Part shown: in pieces, positions 22,407-34,445 of the stretch | Position numbering within the stretch: the first letter of the stretch is position 1 | Layout: the number at the start of each line of letters is the position of its first letter | Source: Fremontodendron californicum | Lineage: Eukaryota > Streptophyta > Magnoliopsida > Malvales > Malvaceae | Length of the DNA stretch: 64,000 nt | Direction: 5' to 3' | Assembly (NCBI GenBank): GCA_030761205.1 | Contig: JAULJL010000018.1 | Location: 13,412,501-13,476,500, forward strand | The notes under the pieces: model-generated | Databases searched by the model: none | Told to the model about the DNA's origin: nothing | The model's input: only the letters and a program-made list of their open reading frames with translations | Translations under genes and position numbers: made by a program

Positions 22407-23054
22407 ATGGAAAGTACTTCGTCCCAGCGCATTAAAAAAATTTGTGTCTTTGGAGGTGCTTATCCAGGGAAAAATAACATATTCGCTGATGAAGCCATAA
22501 GAGTTGGAGTAATACTTGCCCAACAAAAGATCCAGTTGATTTATGGAGGCGGTAGTACGGGTTTAATGGGAGCAGTCGCTACAGCAGCACACGCCGGAGG
22601 AAGTCCAGTTCTAGGAATCGTGCCAAAACTATTCACAAGTTTTTGTGGACCTACCTTGGGTACGGAAATACAAGTCTGGAGTATCCATGAACGGATAACA
22701 ATCATGTACCATTCTGCCGATGCATTCATTGCTTTACCAGGAGGTCTGGGTACATTGGAAGAAATAGCTTGCGTGGCTTCTTGATCATCTTTGGTCACAA
22801 ATAAGAAACCCATTGGTTTGCTTAATATTAATGGTTTTTTTAGTAATTTGCTTTCATATTTAGATAATGCTGTGGATAATGGATTCATGTTTTCAGAGGC
22901 AAGGAGAACCATAATTTCTGCTACAACCATTGAAGATTTATTCAAAAAGCTCCAAGCTTATGAGTATTTACATGCTACGGTTGTTTCGCAAACGCTCGGA
23001 AAAAGAAAAAGAGATATGGACGAGCAAGGAGTGGATTGCACTCTGTCTTTGTGA
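22407..23054 (+). pseudogene. LOG-like: Element C ORF3: LOG-like cytokinin riboside 5'-monophosphate phosphoribohydrolase, one internal stop
   Basis: The frame is 215 codons long, the usual LOG size, with a single TGA at 22782-22784 (codon 126). LOG enzymes release active cytokinin bases from their nucleotides. The family motifs are present: GGGSTGLMG at 47-55, HER at 94-96 with the catalytic arginine, and PGGLGTLEE at 111-119 fitting PGGxGTxxE. After the stop the same frame continues with KPIGLLNINGFFSNLL and EARRTIISA, matching the C-terminal half of the fold. The TGA falls where plant LOGs usually have Trp, so one G-to-A change explains it. No introns are present, unlike typical plant LOG genes, so the copy passed through RNA. 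An in-frame ATG at 22371 would add 12 residues. The C-terminus carries a basic KRKRD stretch. Terminated at codon 126 the product would lack the C-terminal third and is probably inactive unless read through. Confidence 0.85.
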
Positions 23055-24988
23055 CATTATCTAACATTTTGTTTGTTGTGTCTCAGTTATAATAAGTGGT
23101 TAGCAACCTCTGCAGGTAATATCTCCTAAATTCTACCTTTAGTAGGGGGTAAGGAACATATTTTGCTAATTTAAAAAAAAAAAAAAAACAAATATTTGAT
23201 GTATTTTAAGCCATTTAGAAGTATTCATTCTGAACAAGGTCTGAGTAAGGGAGACTTGAGACATACCTTGTCAGTTTGATTTTAATCTTTTTATGTTTAC
23301 TTGTTAATTTTTGTTTAGTATTTTAGGATTATTTAGGTTGCATGAGTTTGTTTTGTTTTGAGTCTTAGTTATTCCTATTCTTATGTTATTAGTTCTTTTC
23401 TCTTACACATGATTCTTTCATTTGGGTTAATAGACTTACATTGAGGACAATGTAAGAATCAAGTGTGGGGGGAACGATTTAGGATTTCTTTTATTTTTGT
23501 CTACTATTTTTTTATGAGTCTTTATTATTATTATTATTTTTTAGTGTGTTTTAGTTCCTTTTAATACAATGATGAGATATGAATTGCATAAGTCTAAAAC
23601 AGATTTATTAGTGAGAAGATTTTCATGAGAATTGAGCTTGATGTCAACCTTTTTATGAGCCAATGTTAATATGATATGTTGATTGAGAAAGAAGCATGTT
23701 TAGACTTAATCTGACTTGTATAATCATCCTTGTGAGTTTTTGAGCCTATAATGATTGATGCATTATACAAATCAATCTAATTTCTTTCTTGAGTGCTCTT
23801 ATGATTACATGATTCTCTAGAACTTGCTTTAAACCGTTTGAGACTATATTGATACATGTGACAACATGAATATGATAGAGGCATTAGGATTATAACCAGA
23901 GCCAAACAGCCATCCCTTATTGATGTTCCAAGAGAACACACCCCTAGTGAGCCAATTTGAGCCTACATTGAATAAGCTATTTATTTGGTAACCACAACTT
24001 ACACCTAGCCTAAATATAACCCTTGTTCTAAAGATGGATTATATATTTTGAGACATATTGCAAAAACAAGGGATACTTTTTGAAAATTTGGGTTAGAACG
24101 AAAGATAAGTGTGGGGGAGGAGAAAGGCAAAAGTCAAGAGAAAAAGAAAGGGATCATTGTCAAATACATTCCCATATTAAAAAAAAAAAAAAAATCTTCT
24201 CTTGAACTTCTAGTTAAAGTAAAGAAAAAGATGTTACAAAGTTGGTTAGAATGACGCAAAGGCTCAACATGAATATTTAGCCTATGTTATTATGTGCTTT
24301 ATAAGAGTTTTGAGAAGTTTTATTTGTATGATCTTATTATGTCTCTAAACTCTATGAACTCTTTGGAACCTTTGTGATATCTTTATCCTTTTGTTCTTTC
24401 ACTACATTATAACCCTTTGCCCCATTACAACCTTGAAAAAAGACCTCTTGATTTATGAAGTTGTATGATCTAAATAGTGGAGAATAGGTGGACAAGCAAG
24501 CATATGGTAGAACTGTTTTCATGAGATTGATTGAGTGTAAACACTTTACCACTACTTTAAAGAGTGAAAATCATGAGAGTATAGTGAGAAGTTGAGATTA
24601 AGTTGAATATGCACTATTTTGATTGAAATATGTTATGTTAATATTGGCTTAACTCATTTATTTACATTCAAGCATGAATTTTTGTGAAATTCTTTGAGCT
24701 ATTGATTAGTTTATAAGACTTGTTCAAAGATTGTCTCTAATTTATATTGAAAGGATTAGGAGTAAATATTTTTAGTGTATGTAGTTTACTTATATTTTAG
24801 TTTTTCAATGTTTGTGGGTATCGTTCTAGCAAACCCTCACGAGACTAAACTCGTCCACTAGGGACACCTAGGGGTTTAAAGGCTTGTGTCACATGCTAAG
24901 TGCCACCGTGATTTCCTACGAAAATGGATTAGATTAGATTTTCTTATTTTATTTTTATTGAGTCGTTGCTAGGGACTAGCAACAATCT
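23055..24988 (+). other. Long 3' noncoding region of element C
   Basis: About 1.9 kb without a credible ORF. Two polypurine-like motifs, AAGTGTGGGGGGAAC at 23461 and AAGTGTGGGGGAGG at 24107, resemble the true tract at 24989. A runs lie at about 23173-23187 and 24180-24193. Long 3' noncoding regions with AGTGTGGGGG motifs are usual in Athila relatives. Confidence 0.7.
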
Positions 24989-25001
24989 AAGTGTGGGGGT
25001 G
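24989..25001 (+). other. Polypurine tract of element C
   Basis: AAGTGTGGGGGTG directly precedes the 3' LTR start at 25002. Confidence 0.85.
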
Positions 25002-26434
25002 TGATAACTCGTATAATTATATAGTTTTTAGTTATGTTTTATTATTGTTTTGTGTCAAATACGAGTTATTATTGCTTAGTCTACTTGTGTTTATGATCTT
25101 TTATATTTTTATGTAATTTGGTGTTTTTCACAAGTTTCTTTGAGTGATTTCAGATTACTAGAATTAAGGGCAAATCCAGTTCAGTTCCAGTTCCGACACC
25201 GTTTACCATATCAGCTATATCTCGAGTTTCACTGAAGCAATAAGGCTGAAATTTGTAGCCGTGCAAAGCTAAGAGGCATATCTATCTTTTTCATGTTTTA
25301 CACTTCTTGAAACGGAGTCGTTTTCCCTAGTTAAATCGACCATCAAGTTGGCTGATGTGCAATGACGTCTGTGCTGACCTGTTTTCGTATTTTGCCCATA
25401 TCTTCTTATCCACATCAGCAAATGAGCTGATTCCAACGGCTATGGATCCGTAACTGATAGGGGTATATTTTTCTAGAAGACCATTTGATCAGAGCAAGCC
25501 TCCAACATTGACAAAGTCGACCATCAAGCTGGCTGATCAGAATTGTCATACAATATGACGAAAATTGTTAGAAAAATGCACCCACCTATTATACCTACCT
25601 TTGAAATTTGTAAAGCTTGTCTCTTGTCATTTAGCCCTCCAAAATGTGTATAAATAGAGGGCCTTGGATGAGTATTGGGATACATTATATATTGGTAGGA
25701 TATTAGCCATTGCAATGTAATTCTCTAAGTTTTCTTCTTCTTTCCTTTCTCTAGTTTTCTTTTTCTTTATTTTTCTTTTCATTTTCTTCATATCTAGTAT
25801 GTGTTGCTAATCATATTGTTGAGGTGATGAGGTGAAGCTTTTGATAAATGCTAAGGTTAGTCTCTTAAACATGAGCTAAAATGAATCATCATTTAGTATA
25901 GATAATATTTTCTTTTGGTTTAAAATCATACTTGCAAAGTAGGGATCTTGATTCATTATTGACAATGAAAATGGCACAGTAAATGCTTGGTTTCATAACC
26001 TTGATTTGTTGTAGACATATACCTTGGCATAAGGAATGCTTGGACTCTTTTTGTGAGTTTTGAGGACACCAAATGAACATAATATCATATGCTATGGACG
26101 TTGGACAATTTGGACTGAATTGCTAAACCTTCCGATTGGAACCTCCCTTATGTGTGGATTTCAATTGTGTAATAAAACAAGATTAATCTTAGCATAACAC
26201 CAAGAGTGGATTCTCTAACCTCAACATCTTTTCTTATTGTTTTTATATTTTGTTTAATTTCTTTTATGTTTTGTTGTTGATTCCCTAATATCTTGTTTAC
26301 TTTCTTTTTCTTATATATTTATAAACTTATACTTACTAATACGCTTCTCTGTGGTTCGACCTCGGACACCCGAGAATTTATTACTTGAACATAACCTGCA
26401 CTTGGGTTTACGACTCTTAATTGAGTCTCCATCA
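25002..26434 (+). mobile_element. Element C 3' LTR
   Basis: It is 1433 bp, almost identical to the 5' LTR, one base shorter because of a T-run difference. It carries the same TATAAATAG box at 25649-25657 and ends CATCA, followed by the target-site copy TTAGT. Confidence 0.95.
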
Positions 26435-26439
26435 TTAGT
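26435..26439. other. Target-site duplication of element C, right copy
   Basis: TTAGT, identical to 16625-16629. B LTR2 resumes directly after it. Confidence 0.98.
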
Positions 26440-29087
26440 ATACCAAGTGTTTGTGAAAATGCAATGCTTGTTGGAGCTTGAGGCCATTTGGCTACTCCAT
26501 ATGTTTTGCAATGTGTGATTGCATTTTTGCCATGTTAGTTGGTAGGTTTTTGCATTTGCATGTCATTTGATTTAGTTTTGCATGCTAGTATACCAAGTGT
26601 TTGTGAAAATGCCATGCTTGCTAGTTTCATTATGCTATTCGGCTACCCTTGGAGTTCTTGCATTTTATGTGCATTCTTGCCATGTTAGGCGATAGGTTAG
26701 CATTTGCATGATATTTGGTTGGATTTTTGGTTTAAGCATGCTTTGTGTTTGTGAAAGTGCCATGCATATTTTAGTTATTAAATTAGGTTTATTTTCCATG
26801 CATGTTCATGCATTCTAGGTCTAGGTTACATTAAATGCCATGCAAGTTCATTTAGGTCTAGGTCACTTTATGAATGCCATGTATTTTTTCATGACATTTA
26901 GGTTTAAATCCATGCATTTCATGCATTATGTTTGCTGTATTGTTTCATGCATTTCATGTTCATGCCACTTGAATAATGATTTGAGCCAATTAATGGTTCA
27001 AAGTCATGCTCTCTTGAGCACACTTGTGGAAAATTAAGTTTGTCAAGTTGATTATTCTACCTTTGTGATTTTTTTTACTTAGCCAATTTTTATCTAACTT
27101 TCAAAAAGTCCTAGCTACTGTTTTCAAGTCATTTTATGAGTTTCAAATATTTTTACTTTGATTTTTAAATGATTTTATCAAAGGCAAAAATGTGTTGGCA
27201 AAGCAGTTTTTTTTTCTCCCAAAACTCGTACATATCTGATTTTTCTGGGATTTCATCTTTAATCAGAAAATTAAGCCAATTTGTTTCCGTGTAGTTTTAC
27301 ATGTCCTAAGTCTCCAATATTTTTTTTTCAGAATTTGTTGCATTTTTAAAAATAGGGTAAAAAATCATGGATTAGAACTGGACAGTGGAGTCAGAATTGA
27401 ATTTAAAGAAAAATCATTTTTCTGTTTTGGTTAATTTACATAGAGTGGGCTGATTGGGAGGTTTAGCTACTGACTGAGAGTAGTTTCTAAGCATTTTTAA
27501 ACTCTAAAAATGGTTTTTCAAGTCTCGGGTTAAGGGTAGTCAAGTCCGAATTTTTTTTAACTTAGGAAATTAGAGCCATTTAAAAAATTTTAGCCCAGTT
27601 TTTATTTTTAATTCAAGCTTCTCAAAATTGTTTTCAAACAATCACAAAGTATTTTGGTTTTAGAATATTTAATTTGACATATTTTCCTAAGGTAGCCGGA
27701 TATCTTTTTAGATATACGGATTTTCTTAATTAAAGGAAAAAATACATTTCATGCATTGCATTTTTATATTCATGCATTTTATATAATATGTGATTCTTGC
27801 TATAATAATTTCTATGATATTGTTGTTATTTTGATTTATATTTTTTGATGTTACATGGTTTATTATATGGTTTTGAATATTTCATGATATCCTATGCTTT
27901 TATTTAGTTATTTTTATTTAAGCATATACTATGTTCATGCATTATTATTTTTATTTTCATGCATATTATATGATAGCATTATTCTATTCCATGTCATTTA
28001 AATTATATGCCATACCATTCATATTTGTCATGTCATTTAGGTCATTTCATCTCATTTAGGATATATTATGCCATATAGAGTATTTTATTTCATTTAGAAA
28101 ATATCATGTTACTTAGGTTATTTCATTTCATATAGAATATGTTATGTTACTTAGGTTATTCTATTTCATTTAGATTATATCATATGACTTAGAATATTGC
28201 ATCTCATATAGAATATACTATGTTACCTAGGTCATTTCATTTTATTTAGAATATATTATATAACTTAGGATATTCCATTTCATTTAGAATATGCTAAGGC
28301 ATTCAAATCATGTCATGACATTTAGGTTGCATTATATTATTTAGATTTTGCTATGTCATTTTATTTATGTCATGCATATACATATTCATTTCTTTTAAAT
28401 GTTTTCAAAAAAGATAATGGTTTTCAATAAAATAAAGATATTCCCGAGTTAAAATAATTCATGAGTTCTCTATCGGGTTTGCTGGGGAGGATATCATCAA
28501 TTATTATTAATAACGGAATATCTTCTTTAAAAAGAGAATTATTCGGAAAATTTTCCAAAATTAATAAAAATTTCTATATTTTGCCACGTTTGTTGGGGAA
28601 TATAGGAAAATTTTGAATTTATATATTCCGGATCATTTTCAATAAAAATGGAATTATTTTTCTTTAAATTGGGAATTAACTTGAAATACTAAATTTAAAA
28701 CCAATTTTTACCGAGACTTGAGATAACACACGATTAATAAGGTACCGATTTATACGGGCGTTGTGGGGGTGCTAATCTTTCCCCACACGTAACCGACTCC
28801 CGAACCCGCTTCTTTGATTTCTTTGGTTTAAAACACATACTTGAAATTGGTTTTTAAAATGTTTTAATTAATTTTTAAAATATTTTATAAAACCGATTTT
28901 AATAGGTGGCCGATCAGACCTAGCTGAAAAAGATTGGTGGCGACTCCATGTCTTTTTCTAAGGTCATTTTCAAAACCTTCATTTTTCTAGAGGAATTAAG
29001 TCGACTTTTCCTCGATTTTTTAATGTCACGCTTAACGAATAATAAAGTCTTGCGATGAGACTCGTTATTTTTTAGGTTGCGACAGCT

Positions 29088-29105
29088 TGGCGACTCCACT
29101 GGGGA
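29088..29105 (+). other. Primer binding site of element B (tRNA-Arg type)
   Basis: TGGCGACTCCACTGGGGA, 3 bp after the LTR end GCGACA. It is intact, in contrast to that of element A. The site identifies LTR2 as the 5' LTR of the complete B unit. Confidence 0.9.
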
Positions 29106-30290
29106 CATTAGAGAGTCAGGCCTAGGATTAGTCGTGTGTTATCAAAGTCTCGGTTTTGGTTGGTTTAATTGGTATATAATTTTAATTCCCGCATTTTTTT
29201 TTAAATAAGGATAATTTTGAAAATAATAAAATATTTTTAAATATGTTCATACTCATGTACATGCATTTTATCATTATTTAAGGTTGTATATTATAATTGC
29301 TTGTTGGTCAATGCATTACACTATTCTTGAATGTTTTTATAAATTGCTAGGGCATTTAGAATAAGGTTTGTAGAATAGGTGGTGAAAGGTTTGTTGTTCC
29401 TCTACACACACTACACGTGCATTTTCATATCATGAGCCCTATACCCGGGTTTCGTCCTTTTAGGTGGGAGCAAAGTAACTAAGCCTTCGTGATTAACAAT
29501 CTGCATGGGCTAGTGAAACACTTCCGGAGTACTAAATTACCTAAGCCTTCGTGATTAACAATCCGCATGGGCTAGGGAAATAGACTCTAACGAATTGAAC
29601 CCGCTTTTATCGGAGTGCCTTACTAGCCTTCACCGGTGACAGTAAGGATAAATTCGGGGCCTTTAGATCCGATTCACCCTCATATAGTGAACCTAGGCGA
29701 AGCCATGCCAGATTTCCGTTAGATATACCGAAAATAGGAACACATAGAGGGACATTTATAAACCTTTTGTTACCTATTTTACACTCTGAATAAGTTTTGT
29801 AGATCGGGCAACGATGTACGTACATCGCCCGTAATAAATGTGTTAATCCGTTCCAAAGGCATCGTGATGCCTAAATAAGCAGATATTGTTGGGGCAGATG
29901 TTCATTAGCTGTTTTTTTAAATAAAAAAAAATCATTTTTCAAGCATTTTTGCATTTTGCACATTTCATGCATGTGTGAATAGAGCATGTACATTTTTGGT
30001 TGTGATATTGATCTCATTCTTTGCAATAAACAGTTGGTAATTTCATTTGATGGTTTCTATAAACCGTTAGTATTACATGAACATTTGGATATTGTACCAT
30101 AGTAGGATCCACTACCCCGAATTTCTTTTGAAAATAATATGATTGGTTTTTCATAGAGAAAAAAACATGTTTAAAAAAAAAATCATAAATTTGGAGGCAA
30201 ATCTTGCATAATGAGATTTTTGAATAATCAAGATTTAGGTCCCACCAATTTTGTGTAATCATTGATTTCTTTGTATATACCTTTGTGTTA
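29106..30290 (+). other. 5' leader of element B
   Basis: It matches the leader of A up to about 29880, including AAGCCTTCGTGATTAACAAT repeats. It then diverges where A begins ORF1. No ORF1 sequence is seen in B, so B lost or never had that gene. Confidence 0.7.
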
Positions 30291-31380
30291 ATTCATTTAT
30301 TTTTTGCATGTATCATTTTGACATCATGTTATAGTCCTAACATGCATGGTTATTCATTGTAAAATACATTGGTGATATAGATGGTCATTCTTTGTATATA
30401 CCCTGGTGTAAATTTATGAATTCTTTACATGTATCATTTTGACATCATGTTACAGTCATAGCATGCATGGTCATTCATTGTAGAATACGTTTATGACACG
30501 CATGGTCATTATTTGTATATACTTATCTATCAATTTATTCTTTCTCTATATGCATCATGTTAGCATCAAGTTGCATTCATGCATTCATAGTCAGAAATGA
30601 TTTTCCTATATATACCCATGCATTAATTTACTTATTCTTTGCACTAATTTGTTTATATAAATCATGTTGACATCGGGTTGCATTCATGGCATACATAGTC
30701 ATCATGATATCTCATGCATTAATCTGTCATATTAATATCAGGACGCATTCATGACACACATTATTAGCATGATTTTCTATGTATATACTTTGTGTCAATC
30801 ATTTATTCTTCACATGCATCATAATTGACATTGTGTGGCATTCATAGTGTATATGATCATTCATTAGGAAATGCATTTGGAACATACATGGTCATTCATT
30901 GTATATATCCATGCATTAATTTGCTTATTCTTTACATGCATCATGTTGGCATCAGGTTGCATTCATGGCATACACAGTCATCATGAGTTCTCCGTATATG
31001 CCCAAGCATTAATTTGACATATTGGCGTCAGGTTGCATTCATGACATACACGGTCAGCATGATTTTCTTTGTATGTACTCTGTGTCAATCATTTATTCTT
31101 CACATGCATCATAATTGACATTGTGTGGCATTCATAGTGTATATGATCATTCATTGGGAAATGCATTTGAAACATACATGGTTATTCATTGCATATATCC
31201 ATGCATTGATTTTTCTTATTCTTTAAATGCATCATGTTGGCATTCGTGTTGCATTTATAACATACAGGGTCAACATGTTTCCACTGTACATGACCACACA
31301 TAACTTTGTTTATCCTTCACATGCATCAAATTGCACTCATGACATTCATAGCTCATTCATCATGAAACACATTAATAAGA
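30290..31380. repeat. Minisatellite in element B
   Basis: Degenerate units of about 110-150 bp recur with CATGCATCATGTTGGCATCA, GGTTGCATTCATGGCATACA and TGGTCATTCATTGTATATA phrases. Near-identical segments lie at about 30780-30910 and 31075-31200. No coding potential is seen. Confidence 0.8.
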
Positions 31381-31425
31381 TGAAATAGAAATTGGCTTAG
31401 CTTTAAAGATCTTTCTTCGTCAGCT

Positions 31426-31584
31426 AAAAGCTATGACCTCAACAGCAAGTGCGAGTATCACATTGGGGCAATTGGGCATTCGACTAAAAAATGCAGACAA
31501 TTGAAGGAAAGAATTGAAGGTCTTGTCCACGATGGCATTTTGATTCCAGAGCTTATTGAACATTGGAAATCTGTTTTACCATAG
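31426..31584 (+). pseudogene. gag C-terminal remnant of element B (zinc-knuckle-like)
   Basis: A frame of 52 codons before TAG (31582-31584) contains CEYHIGAIGHSTKKC, followed by LKERIEGLVHDGILIPEL. This is the layout of the Tat/Ogre gag knuckle (C-x2-H-x5-H-x4-C here) with its following helix. The rest of gag and all of pro and pol are missing. Element D has the equivalent, more decayed segment on the minus strand near 57380. Confidence 0.65.
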
Positions 31585-34445
31585 ATTGATTTCCTCTTAA
31601 AGAATTTTGAGGATAATAATGGTTATCTTTGAAAGCATGTCAATAGGAGCATTCTGATGCATATATTACTATACACTTTGATGATGAAAGCGCTTGTCTC
31701 ATGTAGACATGTACATGAAATAAATAAATTTTGAATTTAAATGTTTTGTGTTCACTTTATTTTAGCAATAAATTTGAATTTGCAAAAACAAATGAAACTT
31801 TGAGAAAATTTGTGGTAAACAATAAATAAGTGGTTTTCACATGAAATAATGAACAATCTTGAGAATATTGATGATCATTGTTAGAAATGACCCAATACCT
31901 TCTCCCCTCTCTTTTAGGCTTTCCTAAGCCTAAATCTTTTGAACCGAGACCACTTGAAAGACCTAATGCTTCAAGGAATATGAATGATTTGACTTCATAA
32001 AACCATTGTCATCACAGAATAAGCAAAGACGTAGATCTTAGTCTAGGCTATGAACAAAGGAACGAACTTTTTGAAAATTTTCAAATTCCTTGAAAATCAA
32101 ACAAATGAGATATTCTTTCAAGAATCTAGATTTTGATAATTTGGTGTGTGTCAAGATTGTGCTAAAACCATTCATGACCTTTCCCAATGACCACAAAACA
32201 CTAATTGCCCAGACATCACTTCATGTTTGACACCCTAGGGCACAATGATTAAAATAGATTATCCCTTGTCCTAGAGAAAACCCATTTTTTGGGTCATATT
32301 TTCCTTGTCTCTTCAAAGAACTCAGATTTGAAATTCTGCCTTTTCAGTACAGAACTAGACTTGTTATGTTCCTCGTTGATACAAATTCTCATTGGTTAAT
32401 CAAATTGGGGCATCATATGTGGAAATGATGGATACATGGTGAATAAGGATGGACTAAACGCATGAATCATTGTGGCATGCGATGAAAATGAAAAACGAAA
32501 AAATTTGTGGTATCATGCATATGAGAATTCGGATGATTCCAAAGTGCAAAATGAAATTCTGAATATCTATTTCCCCTGGGGATTGCTTTTCAAAGTGAAT
32601 ATTCGTGCTTGACATGAGGAATGGCCATCTTTCATATCCCTTTCGCACAAAAAGAAATTATCCATAGTCACTCATTTTGAGCCAAAAGAATTTTATTTTC
32701 TTTGAACCCTGATCAAGGATCACCCTCTACATTGGGGGGAAAATGCGAGGAAAGATCTTTTTAAAGATCATTGATAAATGAGTCCTAGCTCAAAGACAGA
32801 TGCAAAGCAAATGGAACCCCGAATAAATACGGGCTCACTATGTCAAAGAAAAAATAGGAAAAGATGGCGAAAAGAAAGCCAAGAAAAAAAAAGAGAAGTG
32901 TGTGAAAAGACAGGGCAAATTGAAAGCCAAAAGCAAGGAAGAAAAAGAGCAAAGTCAAAAGGAAAGAAAAGTCCAAAAAGGGATAAATGCTTCACAGGGA
33001 TAAATCCTCAAGAAATAATCCTTGATTTGATTACCCTCAAACACATATTTTGGGCCTATTAATCATTTCCTTTTGAACCCCGAACTATGGCCTACATTAC
33101 GTGCTTTAAAAGTTCATTTTGATCAAGCATGAATATTTAATTTGAAGGGTTTTTCCTTGGATTTTATCCTATCTCATCAAATTCTCATTTCACTAAGGAA
33201 GAATTTAGAATTCCCAAGTGCATGGTAAAACAATGAAAAGGAAAAATTGGAAAGAATGGGGCTCTAGGGCGAAAACCCAAAAATGGGCGGTCTAGAGTAA
33301 AATGGAAATTTTTGATGCCATCTATGAAAGTGCCGATACCACAAAAAGAGAAGGTCATCTTAAAAAAGTGGTCACCGAGGAACATGTAGGAATGCCTAAA
33401 TCTTTCAAATTGTCAATTCTCATTCAGAGGATTCTTTTCAAAAACTGGAACTTTTTCTCCAAGATTAAACTTTTCGGTTTGAACATCTCGGCCAATCTTG
33501 ACGCTTGTCAAAATGCCTTGATGTGGAAACTAAAAGAATGTTGAATTTGTTTGGTTCTCAGTAAATTCATGATTTATAAAACCTGTTCCATTTGTGAGCC
33601 TAGAAGGGATATACATTTTTGTCATGAAGTTTTCCTGGAAAAGCCAGAATCTTGTTATACCAAGCCTTGCCAATCCCAGTTGAAAAAACCAGATTGATAC
33701 TTAGAGAAATTTCTAACAATGATCATCAGTCTTCAAAAGATTTGTACATCACACATTGTGGGGTTAATATTTTTTGTTCAGAAGTTTTCAAAATGCGAAA
33801 ACAAATAAAGAGATTTTTTTGAAATACCCATTTTGATGTTGACATGAGACAAGGATTTTTTCCAACCCAAAGGTATAGAACTGCCAGGGTAGGTCCTGAC
33901 TTCCAATATGAGAAGAAGAAATCGAACCCAGTGCAGATCTCTGTTGATGAAAGTTTGAAAACTGTTGGGGCAAAGAGAATAGCCAAAATGAATTGAAGAT
34001 ATACTCTGATTTGAAGAGGAAAAATGAATTTGAAAGGCTAAGCCAAAGTCTAGAAAAACAACCGGGGGCATTTGCATCACTCATGAGCACTCATCTTTTT
34101 ATCGAGCTTTTGCATCTGCACAGTGTCGGCAAGCATTTGCATCATTCATGGGTATTTAGATTGGCATTATTCCATAAGCATCTGCATTTTACCTTTACAT
34201 TTACATTCTTCATGGAATTCGCATTTGTGTCATCTCAATCAATTGCATCATTTCTAGAATCATTGCATTTTCATTAATGTGTGGTAATTGTAGTTACACC
34301 ATTCATAAACCAGTTACATGAACACAATTAGTAGGGGCATCTGCATCATGAAACATGGGCATCAATCCAGGCCATTTGCATTTGCACTAAGAAATATTTT
34401 ACATTTGCACCATGAAGCATGAGCACCTTGTTAAAAGACATGTGC
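31585..34445 (+). other. Internal noncoding module shared by elements B and D
   Basis: This matches the minus strand of about 54600-57270 in order and orientation relative to the element. It includes the phrase CCACTTGAAAGACCTAATGC (about 31949) and GATCAAGGATCACCCTC (about 32712), the latter followed by a TTGGGGGGAAAATGCGAGG polypurine-like tract. A lysine/arginine-rich ORF at 32778-33062 has a counterpart in D. From about 34070 the ATTTGCATC-type repeats begin. No polymerase or protease sequence is present where pol would be expected. Confidence 0.65.

Larger units (their letters stand above)
16630..26434 (+). mobile_element. Element C: young Athila-like retrotransposon with ORF2 and a LOG-like ORF
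   Basis: The element is complete from LTR to LTR (9805 bp), with a perfect 5-bp target-site duplication. It has LTRs of 1434 and 1433 bp with only about four differences noticed, a tRNA-Asp-type primer binding site and a GTGTGGGGGTG polypurine tract. The internal region encodes a gag-protease frame with reverse transcriptase, RNase H and integrase core removed, then two further ORFs that are not standard retrotransposon genes. Athila elements are known for extra ORFs after pol, but a LOG-like enzyme is unusual. It is probably mobilised by a complete relative. Confidence 0.93.
14068..29084 (+). mobile_element. Element B LTR2, interrupted by element C
   Basis: Without element C and one TTAGT copy it is about 5.2 kb, close to the 5198 bp of LTR3. 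It starts TGTAGACACC and ends GGTTGCGACA before an intact primer binding site. U3 repeats of about 159 bp occupy 14775-15350, and the AT-rich repeats lie at about 27990-28360. The piece right of C (26440-29084) continues exactly where the left piece stops, as the comparison with 38255 onward shows. The 216-codon minus-strand ORF at 14572-15222 reflects a repeat unit divisible by three and is not called. Confidence 0.9.

Noticed and set aside
22162..22500. ORF of 112 codons overlapping the LOG-like start
   Set aside because: Its N-terminal part is from a T-rich acceptor-like tract and its end is an out-of-frame shadow of the LOG-like ORF.
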